Assembly: GCA_002862085.1 (NCBI GenBank)
Contig: PKCK01000010.1
Coordinates: forward strand, 1-64,000
DNA: 64,000 nt
From: Planctomycetota bacterium
Lineage (GTDB): Bacteria > Planctomycetota > UBA1135 > GCA-002686595
Reading direction: 5' to 3'
The notes beneath the pieces were generated by a model. That model ran no database searches, was not told the DNA's origin, and saw nothing but the letters and a program-made list of their open reading frames with translations. The first letter of the stretch is position 1. Every line of letters starts with the position of its first letter. The position numbers were made by a program, and so were the translations under genes. This document shows, one piece after another, positions 38,024 to 46,374 of this stretch.

Positions 38024-40174
38024 ATGAATCCCGAGTGCTCCCTCCGGACCGCCCTGCGCGGCGCCCTGCTTCCCCCCGCCCTTCTGCTCTCCGTCTCCTG
38101 CGGCGGCGGCTCCGGCAGCGGAGACACCTCGGCCGCGGCGACCGGAGATCCGCTGACGACGTACGTCAGCTACCGGCGCGTCAACACCGCGACGGCGCCG
38201 CCGTTCTCGGACCTGCCCGAGCTGTCGAGCATCCAGCGCGGCAACAAGGACTTCTCCAGGGAGTTCGACGTCGTCGCGAACATCTTCGACGGGTCCCATG
38301 GCGGCATCGCGCTCGACTACTTCGGCACGATGTACTCGGCGGACATCGACGCGGACTTCCAGGACAACAAGACGGGCGTCTCCATCAACTGGAGCCAGAG
38401 GCTGCGCTCCGACGCGTCCGACACCGCGACCTTCAACCTCGCCTACGACCGGCGTATCCGCGGCTTCTTCACCGGCTTCTCCCAGCCCCGCAGCGTCGCC
38501 ATCGCCCACGCCGCAGGCCTCCTGATGGTCAGCGACAGCGGCTCCGCGGACATCAAGGTCTTCGGCACCGCTGCGACCGGGAACGTCCCGCCGCTCTTCA
38601 CGGCCGCGCCGCCCGCGCCGCCCTGGGACCTCGCCTACGACGACGCGGCCGACCGGCTCTTCGCCTCCCTCACGGACGGAACGATCGCCGTCTTCGACGA
38701 CTTCGCCGCCGCGCGTCCCGCAGCGGCCGACCGCGTGATCGTCCCGACGACCGACGGCGCGGCCCAGGCGACGACGAGCCTGCGCGGGATCGCCCTCGTA
38801 CCGGGCTCGATGGGAGATCGGCTGGTCTTCACCGACGTCGGAGTCCTCGGCGCGGAGGTCGACGGCCTCGTGTGTGCGATCGAAGGAGCCATCGCGGCCG
38901 ACGGGCTCACCGACACGACGATCCTGCCGGCGAACCGCTCGACCCTGCGCGACCCGGTGGACGTCGTCGCGACCGCCGACGGGCGTCTGCGGGTCGCCGA
39001 CTTGCAGACGAACAGCCTGCTGATCCTCGCCGCCACGGCGCTCGACGATCCGCTCCCCGCGGGCCCCGTCGTGGAGCTTCGGCGGACCATCGCTCGGCCC
39101 TCCGCGCTCACCGTGGAGCCCGTCGAATCCGTTCGCACCGTCGGAGCGGTGGGAGATCTCGAGGACCCTGCGGCACCCCTGGCGGGCCTCGTCGTCACGA
39201 CGGACCCCGTGGGGTCCAACGGCATGCTGCTCCTCGTCGACGAGCGCCTCGCGCTGCCGTCCGAGCGTGCGTTCGACTTCGGCGCGCCCGTCCGCGGCGT
39301 CACGGTCGACTCCTTGGGAGACGCCTTCGTCTGCACCTCGCAGAGCGGCACCGGCAGCATCGGCGTGGTCAACCGTTTCGTCACGCAGCGCGGTACCGGC
39401 GCCGACGTCTCCTTCGACGACTCGCGGGACCGGCTGCTGCAGATCTTCCCCGGCATCTTCATCCCCGAGCCTTCGCTCGAGGATCCGATCGACGTCGACG
39501 TCGACGAGACGCGCGACCTCGTGATCGTCAGCGATCCAGGCTTCCCTCGGATCTGGGCCTTCGGTCGTACCGCTGGCAAGACCGCGGAGCCGGTCCGCTT
39601 CGCCGCCGGCGGGCTCGTGACGGGAGCGGCGTTGCCCGGCGGCCTCGACTACGAAGCCACCGACGATCGCCTCTTCCTGGCCGTGTCGAACGGGACCATC
39701 TACGTCTACGACGACTTCATCGACAGCCCCGGGGACCTGCCCGATCGCGTGATCACGCCGGCGGACTCCTTCGGGACGGTGCAGATCTCCACCTCGATCC
39801 GCGACGTCCTCTACGACAGGACCAACGACGTGCTCTTCGCCACGGACGTCGGCGCCACCAGCGGCGCCTCCGCCGACGGTGCGATCTACGTCTTCGAGGG
39901 GGTCTCGAACGCGGCCGGCGGCCTGCTCGCCGCGACCCGGATCGTCACGGGCGCGGCCACCGGCCTCGATGATCCGTCCGATCTCGCCTGGAACGGCAGG
40001 AACCTGTGGGTGGTCGATGAAGCGAACGAGACGATCTCGCTCTTCGAGGACGCGCTGACCCTCGACGGCAACGTCGCGCCCTTGGCCACCCGCGTCGAGG
40101 CGGACGTGCGGAGCGTCGAGGTCGCGCCCGCGGCCGTCGCGCCGACCACCGGCGGCTCCATCCTCGGGGGCTGA
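38024..40174 (+). CDS. beta-propeller lipoprotein with internal duplication
   Basis: The 716-residue product has a lipoprotein signal (LLLSVSC followed by GGGSGSG). The mature part is built of beta-rich repeats. Two long units resemble each other: about residues 165-340 (VSDSGSADIKVFG, then DDAADRLFASLTDGTIAVFD, then FTDVGVLGAE) and about 499-695 (VSDPGFPRIWAFG, then EATDDRLFLAVSNGTIYVYD, then FATDVGATSG). This points to an NHL/YncE-like double propeller made by duplication. No enzymatic residues are recognised; a ligand-binding surface role is inferred. The ATG at 38024 is the start giving the lipobox. Confidence 0.7.
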   Translation: MNPECSLRTALRGALLPPALLLSVSCGGGSGSGDTSAAATGDPLTTYVSYRRVNTATAPPFSDLPELSSIQRGNKDFSREFDVVANIFDGSHGGIALDYFGTMYSADIDADFQDNKTGVSINWSQRLRSDASDTATFNLAYDRRIRGFFTGFSQPRSVAIAHAAGLLMVSDSGSADIKVFGTAATGNVPPLFTAAPPAPPWDLAYDDAADRLFASLTDGTIAVFDDFAAARPAAADRVIVPTTDGAAQATTSLRGIALVPGSMGDRLVFTDVGVLGAEVDGLVCAIEGAIAADGLTDTTILPANRSTLRDPVDVVATADGRLRVADLQTNSLLILAATALDDPLPAGPVVELRRTIARPSALTVEPVESVRTVGAVGDLEDPAAPLAGLVVTTDPVGSNGMLLLVDERLALPSERAFDFGAPVRGVTVDSLGDAFVCTSQSGTGSIGVVNRFVTQRGTGADVSFDDSRDRLLQIFPGIFIPEPSLEDPIDVDVDETRDLVIVSDPGFPRIWAFGRTAGKTAEPVRFAAGGLVTGAALPGGLDYEATDDRLFLAVSNGTIYVYDDFIDSPGDLPDRVITPADSFGTVQISTSIRDVLYDRTNDVLFATDVGATSGASADGAIYVFEGVSNAAGGLLAATRIVTGAATGLDDPSDLAWNGRNLWVVDEANETISLFEDALTLDGNVAPLATRVEADVRSVEVAPAAVAPTTGGSILGG

Positions 40175-40212
40175 GCGGCTCCGGGGACGAGGGGAGGCAC
40201 CGGCGGCCTCGG

Positions 40213-40935
40213 TCAGTCCGCGGAGATCAGGAGCTCCCTGACCTCGTTCAGGCTCCGGACGACGCGCAGCGGCCGCTCGCGCGCGGAGCTCTCCGCGCCG
40301 CGGTCGAGGAGCAGGGCGTAGATCCCGAGCGCCTCCGCCCCGAGGACGTCGTTGCGGCGCGAATCGCCCACGTGCAGCGCCTCGGAGGGCTCGACGCCGA
40401 GCCGCGCCAGGGCCCGCTCGAAGAGCGCCGCTTCGGGCTTCTCAAGGCGCTCGGACGCGCTGGCGAGGATCAGATCGAAGGGCCCGAGCCCGAGGCCCTC
40501 CACGAGCTGCGGCAGGGGCTCGGACCAGTTGGATACGATCGCGGTCCGGAGGCCGCGTGCGCGGGCCGCGTCCACGAGCTCACGCGCTCCGGGGAAGAGC
40601 CGGAAGGTCGCGGCGTCCGCGAAGCGCGCGAAGAGCTCCTCCTTCACGCCCTCGAGGCGGCCTCGCCCAAGCCCCAGCTGCTCGACGAAGACATGCTCGA
40701 TGAACGCCTCGAACCACGGCCGGGTGTAGCGGAACGACCCGTCCGCGAGCTCGAGGGGCAGCGCGTCATGGGCGGCGCCCATGCGGGCCGCCATGGCGTG
40801 GTCCGAGACGTCGAGCCCCGCGCCACGAGCCGCCTCCGCGTAGATCGCTCCGCGGGAAGGCACCTCCGCCGCGAGCGTGCCGCCGAAATCGAGCAGCAGC
40901 GCGCGCAGCCTGGAGAGATCCGTCGGGGCGTGCAT
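40213..40935 (-). CDS. HAD-family phosphohydrolase
   Basis: The 240-residue HAD-superfamily protein has motif I as DFGGT (residues 16-20), where the usual second aspartate is Gly; motif II is in IVSNWSE, motif III Lys in EKPEAALFERAL and motif IV in HVGDSRRND. A DxGGT motif is known in the REG-2-like HAD branch, but loss of the general acid lowers confidence in classical phosphatase activity. A cap-like helical region (about 35-95) is present. The start is 9 nt from the divergent TPR lipoprotein start. Confidence 0.78.
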   Translation of the reverse strand: MHAPTDLSRLRALLLDFGGTLAAEVPSRGAIYAEAARGAGLDVSDHAMAARMGAAHDALPLELADGSFRYTRPWFEAFIEHVFVEQLGLGRGRLEGVKEELFARFADAATFRLFPGARELVDAARARGLRTAIVSNWSEPLPQLVEGLGLGPFDLILASASERLEKPEAALFERALARLGVEPSEALHVGDSRRNDVLGAEALGIYALLLDRGAESSARERPLRVVRSLNEVRELLISAD

Positions 40936-40944
40936 GGCGCCATT

Positions 40945-41901
40945 GTGCGGGCCTTCGCGCCGGGACTGCTCGCCCTCGTCCCCGTTCTGACGGGCTGCGT
41001 CTCCGCTCCTCCCGTCGACCCGCGGATCGAGCGCGCGGAGGCCATGACACGGGTCGGGTCCTGGCGCGACGCCGGGGCCCTCTGGAACGAGATCTACCTC
41101 GCCTCCGGGGCCCGCGACGTCGACGCGGGGCTGCGCAGCGCAGAGGCGTTCGAGGCTCGAGGCCAGCTCGTGATGGCGCGGGTGAGGCTCATGGAGCTGG
41201 AGGCCCGGGCTCCGGATCGCGTGGACGTGCAGCTGCGCCTCGGCGCGGTGCTCGAGGGCCTGGGTGACCGAGCGGGGGCGCGCGAGCGCTTCGAGCGCGC
41301 GGCGAGGCTCGACCCCGGCGCTGCCGCGGCGCGCACGGGGCTCGGCCGGGTCACGGACGGGGAGGGGGGGATCGCCGCGCTGCGCGAGGGCCTGCGCCTC
41401 GACCCGGGGGACCTGGGGGCGGCGCGCGCGCTCGGGCTCCTCCTGGCGCAGGCCGGCCAGCTCGACGAGGCGGCGGCCGCGCTCACGCGCGGCTTCGAGG
41501 GGAGCACCGCGGATCCGGCCCTCGACGGCGATCGGCTGCGGGCCGCGCGGGCCTTCGGCCCCGACCTGCGGATCGTCCCCTGGCTCGAGCCCGTGGTCGC
41601 GCGATCGCCCGGGGCCACCGAGGCGCTGCGCAGGGTCGGCGAGGCGTATCTCGCCGGCGGCCGTCCGGACAGAGCCGTCGAGTGGCTCCAGCGCGCCGCG
41701 TCCTCGGACCCCACCGACGCCCACGCGCTGATCGGGTTCGGTCGCGCGCAGATCGCTGCGGGGGCGGCCGGCGAGCGGACCTCCCGGCTCGCGACCCGCG
41801 TGAGAGCCCTCGCGCTCACGCCCGAGGAGTCCGCCGCCCTCGAGGTGTTCGAGGCCGAGCTCGCAGCGGCGCTCACCGCTGATCCCGGCCTCTCCGACTG
41901 A
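40945..41901 (+). CDS. TPR lipoprotein
   Basis: The 318-residue product starts with GTG (no ATG keeps the signal). The lipobox is LTGC (C18). The rest is TPR-like helices, clearest at residues 95-130 (VQLRLGAVLEGLGDRAGARE, then RFERAARLDPGAAAA) and 215-260 (RVGEAYLAGGRPDRAVEWLQ, then RAASSDPTDAHAL). The function is unknown. The gene is head-to-head with the HAD gene, with only 9 nt between the two start codons. Confidence 0.68.
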   Translation: MRAFAPGLLALVPVLTGCVSAPPVDPRIERAEAMTRVGSWRDAGALWNEIYLASGARDVDAGLRSAEAFEARGQLVMARVRLMELEARAPDRVDVQLRLGAVLEGLGDRAGARERFERAARLDPGAAAARTGLGRVTDGEGGIAALREGLRLDPGDLGAARALGLLLAQAGQLDEAAAALTRGFEGSTADPALDGDRLRAARAFGPDLRIVPWLEPVVARSPGATEALRRVGEAYLAGGRPDRAVEWLQRAASSDPTDAHALIGFGRAQIAAGAAGERTSRLATRVRALALTPEESAALEVFEAELAAALTADPGLSD

Positions 41902-41915
41902 GCGGTCTCTCCGGG

Positions 41916-42161
41916 CTACGCGCCCTCGGCGAGGACCCGCTCCATCACCTCGTCGAGCTTCTCCTCGAGCTCCTCGGCGAAGTCCTCGCCGAAGTCGTTC
42001 GCGAGGACGTCGAGCTCCTCGAACGTGTAGCGGCCGGTGTCGCGGCTGAAGGGGACGCCGTACTCCCACTTGTTGCCGTCGGAGGCGTGGATCGTGATGG
42101 CGATCTGATCGTCGCCCTCCACGGGCTCGACGGTGTACGACGTGACTTCGAACTCACTCAT
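41916..42161 (-). CDS. small acidic protein of unknown function
   Basis: This 81-residue, strongly acidic protein starts with MSEFEVTSYTVEPVEGDDQI and ends in a Glu-rich helix (EDFAEELEEKLDEVMERVLA). It has GAGGAGG shortly before its ATG, one of the few clear Shine-Dalgarno sequences in the window, and a CCTACACT box 31 nt upstream. No family is recognised; its size suggests an accessory or regulatory protein. Confidence 0.6.
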   Translation of the reverse strand: MSEFEVTSYTVEPVEGDDQIAITIHASDGNKWEYGVPFSRDTGRYTFEELDVLANDFGEDFAEELEEKLDEVMERVLAEGA

Positions 42162-42192
42162 GGGTGCGGCCCTCCTCGGGTCGGGGCGCGGC

Positions 42193-42198
42193 AGTGTA
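42193..42198 (-). promoter_or_regulatory. -10-like CCTACACT box for the small acidic protein
   Basis: TACACT lies 31 nt before the ATG at 42161, and a GAGGAGG ribosome binding site lies between them. It is a leadered gene, in contrast to the near-leaderless ones. Confidence 0.45.
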
Positions 42199-42306
42199 GG
42201 GCTCGTGGGTCTCGTCGGTGCGAGGATCCCGGGGCTGAAAAACGAGAGCGACGGGCGCGGCGAAGGGGCCGTGCGGGTACGCGCCCCGTTCCGGGGCCCC
42301 CGGAGC

Positions 42307-42756
42307 TCAGCGCGCGAGGACGGTGATCGCCATCCCGGGGCGCAGGGTCCCGGGCTCGACGACGCGGCACACCCACCCGCTGCGCCCGAGCAGGAGGTCG
42401 GGGAAGCGCGGGTCGATCGATTTGAGCGTCTTGCAGGGGACACGGACGTCGTGGATCTCGACCACGACCTCGTCCCCGAGGGCCAGGCGGTCGCCGGGGC
42501 GCAGGGCATGATCGTCGAGCCCCCGCGTGAGGACGTTCTCCCCGAAGGCCCCGGGTGGCTCGCAGGTCACGTCGTCCTCGCGCAGGCTCTCGTAGACCTC
42601 CGTGGAGATCAGGCACACCGCCCGGTCCTCGCCGCCGTGCAGGTGGAAGCGGTGTCCGTCGCCCACCAGCCCGAGGCGCTCGACCTGCGCCTCCTCCACG
42701 GGCGCCTTGGGGATCCCGCCGGGGCCGAGGCAGACCGCGACGATCTCGGCGCTCAT
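42307..42756 (-). CDS. MOSC-domain protein
   Basis: The 149-residue protein matches the MOSC (molybdenum cofactor sulfurase C-terminal) fold: GPGGIPKAPVEEAQVERLGL, then GDGHRFHLHGGEDRAVCLIS, the GENVLTRGLD segment, and a cysteine (VPCKTLKSIDPRF) at the position conserved in the family. Stand-alone MOSC proteins handle molybdenum cofactor or related sulfur transfer. Its ATG at 42756 overlaps the mltA stop by 4 nt (ATGA), so it is translationally coupled. Confidence 0.85.
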   Translation of the reverse strand: MSAEIVAVCLGPGGIPKAPVEEAQVERLGLVGDGHRFHLHGGEDRAVCLISTEVYESLREDDVTCEPPGAFGENVLTRGLDDHALRPGDRLALGDEVVVEIHDVRVPCKTLKSIDPRFPDLLLGRSGWVCRVVEPGTLRPGMAITVLAR

Positions 42757-43937
42757 GGGGCCCATCGCCGGAGGAAGAAGTAGTAGAGCTGGCCCTCGGA
42801 GCGCGTCGCGCCCGACAGGCGCTCCGCGCGCGGGCCGACGCCCAGGTAGATGTCGGCGCGCCCGGCCGTGCGGATCGCGCCGCCGGTGTCCTGGTCGAGC
42901 ATCAGCTGACGGAAGGGGCTCGCGGGACCCGAAGGGCTCGGCAGCGCGGCCTCGACGAAGCAGAGCGCGCCGCGCGGGAAGAGGGTCTTGTCGGTGGCGA
43001 GGCTCCGGCGCTCGGTGACCTCGAGGTTGAGGCTGCCGCGAGGGTTGCCCTCGATCGGCGTGAAGAACACGTAGCTCTCGTTGCGGGCGAGGTAGCCGTC
43101 GACCTTGCGCTCGTTCCGCTTCGCCCAGCGGCGGATCGAGGCGAGGCTCATCTCCTCCGCGGGGACCTCGCCGTCCGCGATCAGCGCCTTGCCGAGCGAC
43201 GTGTAGGGCCGGCCGTTCTTCCCCGCGTAGCCGAACCGCGCGATCGACCCGTCCTCGAGCTCGATGAAGGCCGATCCGTTGACGTGGGCGATGTAGGCGT
43301 CGATCGGATCGGCGAGCCAGACGATCTCGAGCGGCGCGTAGGCCGGGTCGCGGAGGATCTCCCTGCGCGTCGGATAGGGCCGCAGACCTCGCGGTGTCTC
43401 CTGGCCGAGGATCGTCCCGTCGGACGCCTTGACGAGGTCGGGGGGCAGGGCGTGCAAGGGGACGTTGAACTCGGCCGTCGGCGCCAGGCGGCCGGCGAGG
43501 AGCGGCGTGCAGTACGCGGTGAAGAGGACGCCGCCGCCCGCGCCGTCCCAGCCGGCGCTCTTGTAGACGTCGAACTCCGCCTCGAAGGAGCGCGCGAACG
43601 CGTCCGCCGTGGGGCTCGTCTCCAGGAGCTCGGCGAAGCGCTCGAGGCTCTGCAGCGCGCGCTCGTGGTCGATGCCCGCGATGGGGAAGAACTGGTTCGA
43701 ATGGGCCGCGCGCGTCCACTTCAGCGAGCGCTCCAGCGCGGGCATGATCTCGGCGCGCTCGAACCAGGTGCCGCGGACGTCGGGGCGGCGCTCGTCGGGG
43801 CCGAGGAGCAGGAGAGCGTCCGCGCCGGCCGGGAGCGCGCGACCGTAGTCGGGCGTCTCGCTGGCCGGTAGGAAGAGGCAGCAGGAGGCGTTGAGGGCGC
43901 ACGCGAGGAGGGCGCCGGCGAGGAGGGGTCTGGTCAT
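42753..43937 (-). CDS. mltA: membrane-bound lytic murein transglycosylase A (MltA) family
   Basis: The 394-residue product has a lipoprotein-like start (ALNASCCLFLPA) and the MltA/3D double-psi barrel architecture: FTAYCTPLLAGRL in the first half, FIELEDGSIARFGYAGKNG, LARNESYVFF, then the 3D-domain LMLDQDTGGAIRTAGRADIY. The catalytic Asp lies in this 3D region. MltA cleaves peptidoglycan glycan strands in a lytic, anhydro-forming reaction during cell-wall turnover, so the host makes peptidoglycan. Its start overlaps the SDR stop (ATGA) and its stop overlaps the MOSC start, making a three-gene coupled operon. Confidence 0.9.
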   Translation of the reverse strand: MTRPLLAGALLACALNASCCLFLPASETPDYGRALPAGADALLLLGPDERRPDVRGTWFERAEIMPALERSLKWTRAAHSNQFFPIAGIDHERALQSLERFAELLETSPTADAFARSFEAEFDVYKSAGWDGAGGGVLFTAYCTPLLAGRLAPTAEFNVPLHALPPDLVKASDGTILGQETPRGLRPYPTRREILRDPAYAPLEIVWLADPIDAYIAHVNGSAFIELEDGSIARFGYAGKNGRPYTSLGKALIADGEVPAEEMSLASIRRWAKRNERKVDGYLARNESYVFFTPIEGNPRGSLNLEVTERRSLATDKTLFPRGALCFVEAALPSPSGPASPFRQLMLDQDTGGAIRTAGRADIYLGVGPRAERLSGATRSEGQLYYFFLRRWAP

Positions 43938-44719
43938 TCGAGCACCTTGCGGGCGAGGATCGCCTGGAGCCGGCGCGGGACGAGGCGGAGGCCCCACACG
44001 CCGAGCTTGTTCGAGAGCCCGGTGACGACGACTCGCCGTCCGGCGACCATCGCCGCGACGGCGGCCTGCGCGACGACGTCGGCGTCGAGGCTCGTGCGCA
44101 GCTGGATCGGGCTGCGGTCGTTCCCCGACACCTCGAAGAACTCCGTGTTGGTGCTCCCGGGGCACAGGACCGTGACGCCCACGCCCGTGTCCCGCAGCTC
44201 CTCGGCGAGGGCCTCGCCGTGGTGCAGGACGAAGCTCTTCGTGGCGCCGTAGGCGGCGTAGCCGGGGCAGGGCTGGAAGGCGGCGATCGAGGCGACCTGG
44301 AGGAGGCAGCCCTCGCCGCGGGCGACCATGGCGCGGGCGAAGTGCTTGGAGAGCTGCGCCAGCGCCGTGACGTTGAGCGTGATCATCCGCTCCTCCGCCT
44401 CCCAGTCGTGCTCGACGCCGTGGCCGTGGATCCCCAGGCCCGCGTTGTTCACGAGCACGTCGATGGGATGGCCGAGGGCCTCGACCTCGTCGATCAGCGC
44501 CGCCGCCCCGCCGGGCGCGGCGAGGTCCGCCTCGATGACGCCGACCTCGGTTCCGTGTGCGGAGCGGAGGGACTCCGCGAGCTCCTCCATGCGGTCCACG
44601 CGCCGCGCGCAGATGACGAGGTGCGCGCCCTTCGCCGCGAGCACCCGCGCGATCTCGCGGCCGATTCCCGACGACGCGCCGGTCACCAGCGCGCGTCGTC
44701 CCACGAGGTCGAAGGCCAT
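43934..44719 (-). CDS. short-chain dehydrogenase/reductase
   Basis: The 261-residue SDR has TGASSGIG near residues 13-20, NNAGLG, the catalytic Ser region (QVASIAAFQP) and YGATK (YxxxK). The C-terminus (RRVVVTGLSNKLGVWGLRLV, then PRRLQAILARKVLE) looks like the DltE/YqjQ-like SDR subgroup. The substrate is unknown. It is the first of three genes joined by 4-nt overlaps (SDR, mltA, MOSC). An alternative ATG at 44728 would add three residues. Confidence 0.87.
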   Translation of the reverse strand: MAFDLVGRRALVTGASSGIGREIARVLAAKGAHLVICARRVDRMEELAESLRSAHGTEVGVIEADLAAPGGAAALIDEVEALGHPIDVLVNNAGLGIHGHGVEHDWEAEERMITLNVTALAQLSKHFARAMVARGEGCLLQVASIAAFQPCPGYAAYGATKSFVLHHGEALAEELRDTGVGVTVLCPGSTNTEFFEVSGNDRSPIQLRTSLDADVVAQAAVAAMVAGRRVVVTGLSNKLGVWGLRLVPRRLQAILARKVLE

Positions 44720-44919
44720 GGGTCGCATGATGACGCGCGACGGGGGCGCGCTCAATGGAAGGGGGCGCCGCGCGCTCGCGCGCTGGCGAGATCCAGCGGC
44801 GCTCGGGAGACCCGGGGCCGTCACGAAGCCCCTCCCCGCGCGCCGGCTCCTGCCCGCCCGGGGCCCCGCCAGTGGGGGCACGCCGCCGCTCGAGGTGGAT
44901 CCGTCCCTGGCGGTGCCGC

Positions 44920-45699
44920 TCAGTCGGGCGCGAGGTGGATCTCCAGGCTCGCCGGCTCCGCGCCGACGGTGATCGGCGTGGGGTCCGCGCTCCCCTCGCT
45001 GGAGGCGACGCGGACCGAGTAGTCGCCCGTCCCCAGCGGACCGAGGGTCACCCGGCCGTCCTCGTCGGTACGGCCGGTGAGGAGCGGACCGCCTTCGACG
45101 TCCGCCGCGGCGTGGACCGTGACCCGAGCGCCCGCGGAGGGGGTCCCGTTCGCGCCGACGATCACCACGCCGACGAGGCTCCTCGTTCGCCGCAGCGCGA
45201 CGCGCCGTGGACCCGGGCCCTCGACCCTGACCTCTGCGCTCACGTATCCGGGCGCCGCGATCTGGACCAGGAGCGCCTGGCCCTCGTAGTGGACGGCGAT
45301 CGGCTCTCCGGGAGCCCCTGGGAGCAGCGTCGCCCGGGGCGTGCTCAGGTCGCGAAAGCCCGTGAGCCGCGCGCTCGCGGCAGGGACGGGCTCGCCGGTG
45401 AGCGCGTCCACGGCCCGCAAGAGGCAGTCGCCCGCGGCTCCTTCGGGGGCGCCCGCTGTCCGCGCGGCGGCCGTCTCCGGGGAGCCTTCGGCGGCGGCCT
45501 CGGGACCGCCGGGTGGAGGGAGGACAGCGGCGCCGGAGCCGTCCGCGGGCGGCGAAGAGACCGCGGGCCTGCTCGCCGGCGCGTCCGGGCCCGGCTGCGG
45601 GCCGGGCTCGATGACGAGGAGGCCCACGGCCGCGGAGAGCGCGGCGGCTGCGAGCAGCGCGAGGAGCGGTCCTTTGCTGTTGCCTCGGTGGCTGGCCAT
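44920..45699 (-). CDS. membrane-anchored protein with carboxypeptidase regulatory-like repeats
   Basis: The 259-residue protein has one N-terminal membrane helix (about residues 11-31), a Pro/Ala/Gly-rich low-complexity linker (about 32-85) and beta-sandwich units (LRAVDALTGEPVPAASARLT; VGVVIVGANGTPSAGARVTV). No catalytic motif is present; it is probably a surface or periplasmic accessory protein. It is divergent from the maf gene. Confidence 0.6.
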   Translation of the reverse strand: MASHRGNSKGPLLALLAAAALSAAVGLLVIEPGPQPGPDAPASRPAVSSPPADGSGAAVLPPPGGPEAAAEGSPETAAARTAGAPEGAAGDCLLRAVDALTGEPVPAASARLTGFRDLSTPRATLLPGAPGEPIAVHYEGQALLVQIAAPGYVSAEVRVEGPGPRRVALRRTRSLVGVVIVGANGTPSAGARVTVHAAADVEGGPLLTGRTDEDGRVTLGPLGTGDYSVRVASSEGSADPTPITVGAEPASLEIHLAPD

Positions 45700-45735
45700 G
45701 GCGAGCGAAGCCGGGTCGTGGCTCCCGCTGCCCGC

Positions 45736-45741
45736 TATCCT
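45736..45741 (+). promoter_or_regulatory. -10-like GCTATCCT box 11 nt before maf
   Basis: GCTATCCT precedes the ATG at 45753 by 11 nt. Normal -10 spacing would leave at most a few bases of leader. Confidence 0.4.
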
Positions 45742-45752
45742 CGCACGCCGCC

Positions 45753-46364
45753 ATGACCCCCACGACGCTCGTCCTCGGATCCTCGTCCGTCTACCGCGCG
45801 CGCATGCTCGAGCGGCTCGGGGTGCCCTTCGTCCAGGAGTCCCCGGACGTGGACGAGCGGGCCTTCGACGGCCTGCTCGGCGACCTCGGGCCCGAGGGGC
45901 TGGCCCTGCGCCTCGCGCGCGCGAAGGCCGATTCCCTGGCGAGGCCCGGCGGGTCGCGGCAGCTGCTGTGCGCCGACCAGGTCGGGGTCCTCGAGGTCGA
46001 GGGAGCCCCGCCGCGCCTGCTCCACAAGCCGGGGACGGCGGACGCCTGCGTGGCGCAGCTCATGGCCCTCTCCGGCCGGACCCACGCCCTCGTGAACGGG
46101 ATCGTGCTGCTGGACGAGGCCACGGGCGAGGCGCGCACGCTCGTCGACCGCCAGGAGCTCACGATGCGCCCCTTCGAGGAGGCGGAGGCGCGGGCCTACG
46201 TCGAGCTCCGCGCACCCCTGGACTGCGCTGGCGGCTACCGGATCGAGGACGAGGGCGTGCGCCTGTTCGAGCGCATCCGCTCCGACGACCACACGGGCAT
46301 CGTCGGACTGCCGCTCCTGGCGACGGCGCGGCTGCTCCGGGAGGCCGGGCTGCTCGCGCCCTGA
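45753..46364 (+). CDS. Maf-family nucleoside triphosphate pyrophosphatase
   Basis: The 203-residue protein has the Maf signatures: LGSSSVYRARMLERLG, SPDVDERAF, the nucleotide-binding LARAKADSLA, the acidic catalytic site in CADQVG (usually ADTVV), and later HKP and YRIEDEGVRLFE. Maf proteins hydrolyse non-canonical or modified NTPs, removing them from the pool; some inhibit septum formation. Substitution in the ADQ motif (Asp retained) suggests an active site close to normal. It is convergent with hemB. Confidence 0.87.
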   Translation: MTPTTLVLGSSSVYRARMLERLGVPFVQESPDVDERAFDGLLGDLGPEGLALRLARAKADSLARPGGSRQLLCADQVGVLEVEGAPPRLLHKPGTADACVAQLMALSGRTHALVNGIVLLDEATGEARTLVDRQELTMRPFEEAEARAYVELRAPLDCAGGYRIEDEGVRLFERIRSDDHTGIVGLPLLATARLLREAGLLAP

Positions 46365-46374
46365 AGCGCCTGGC

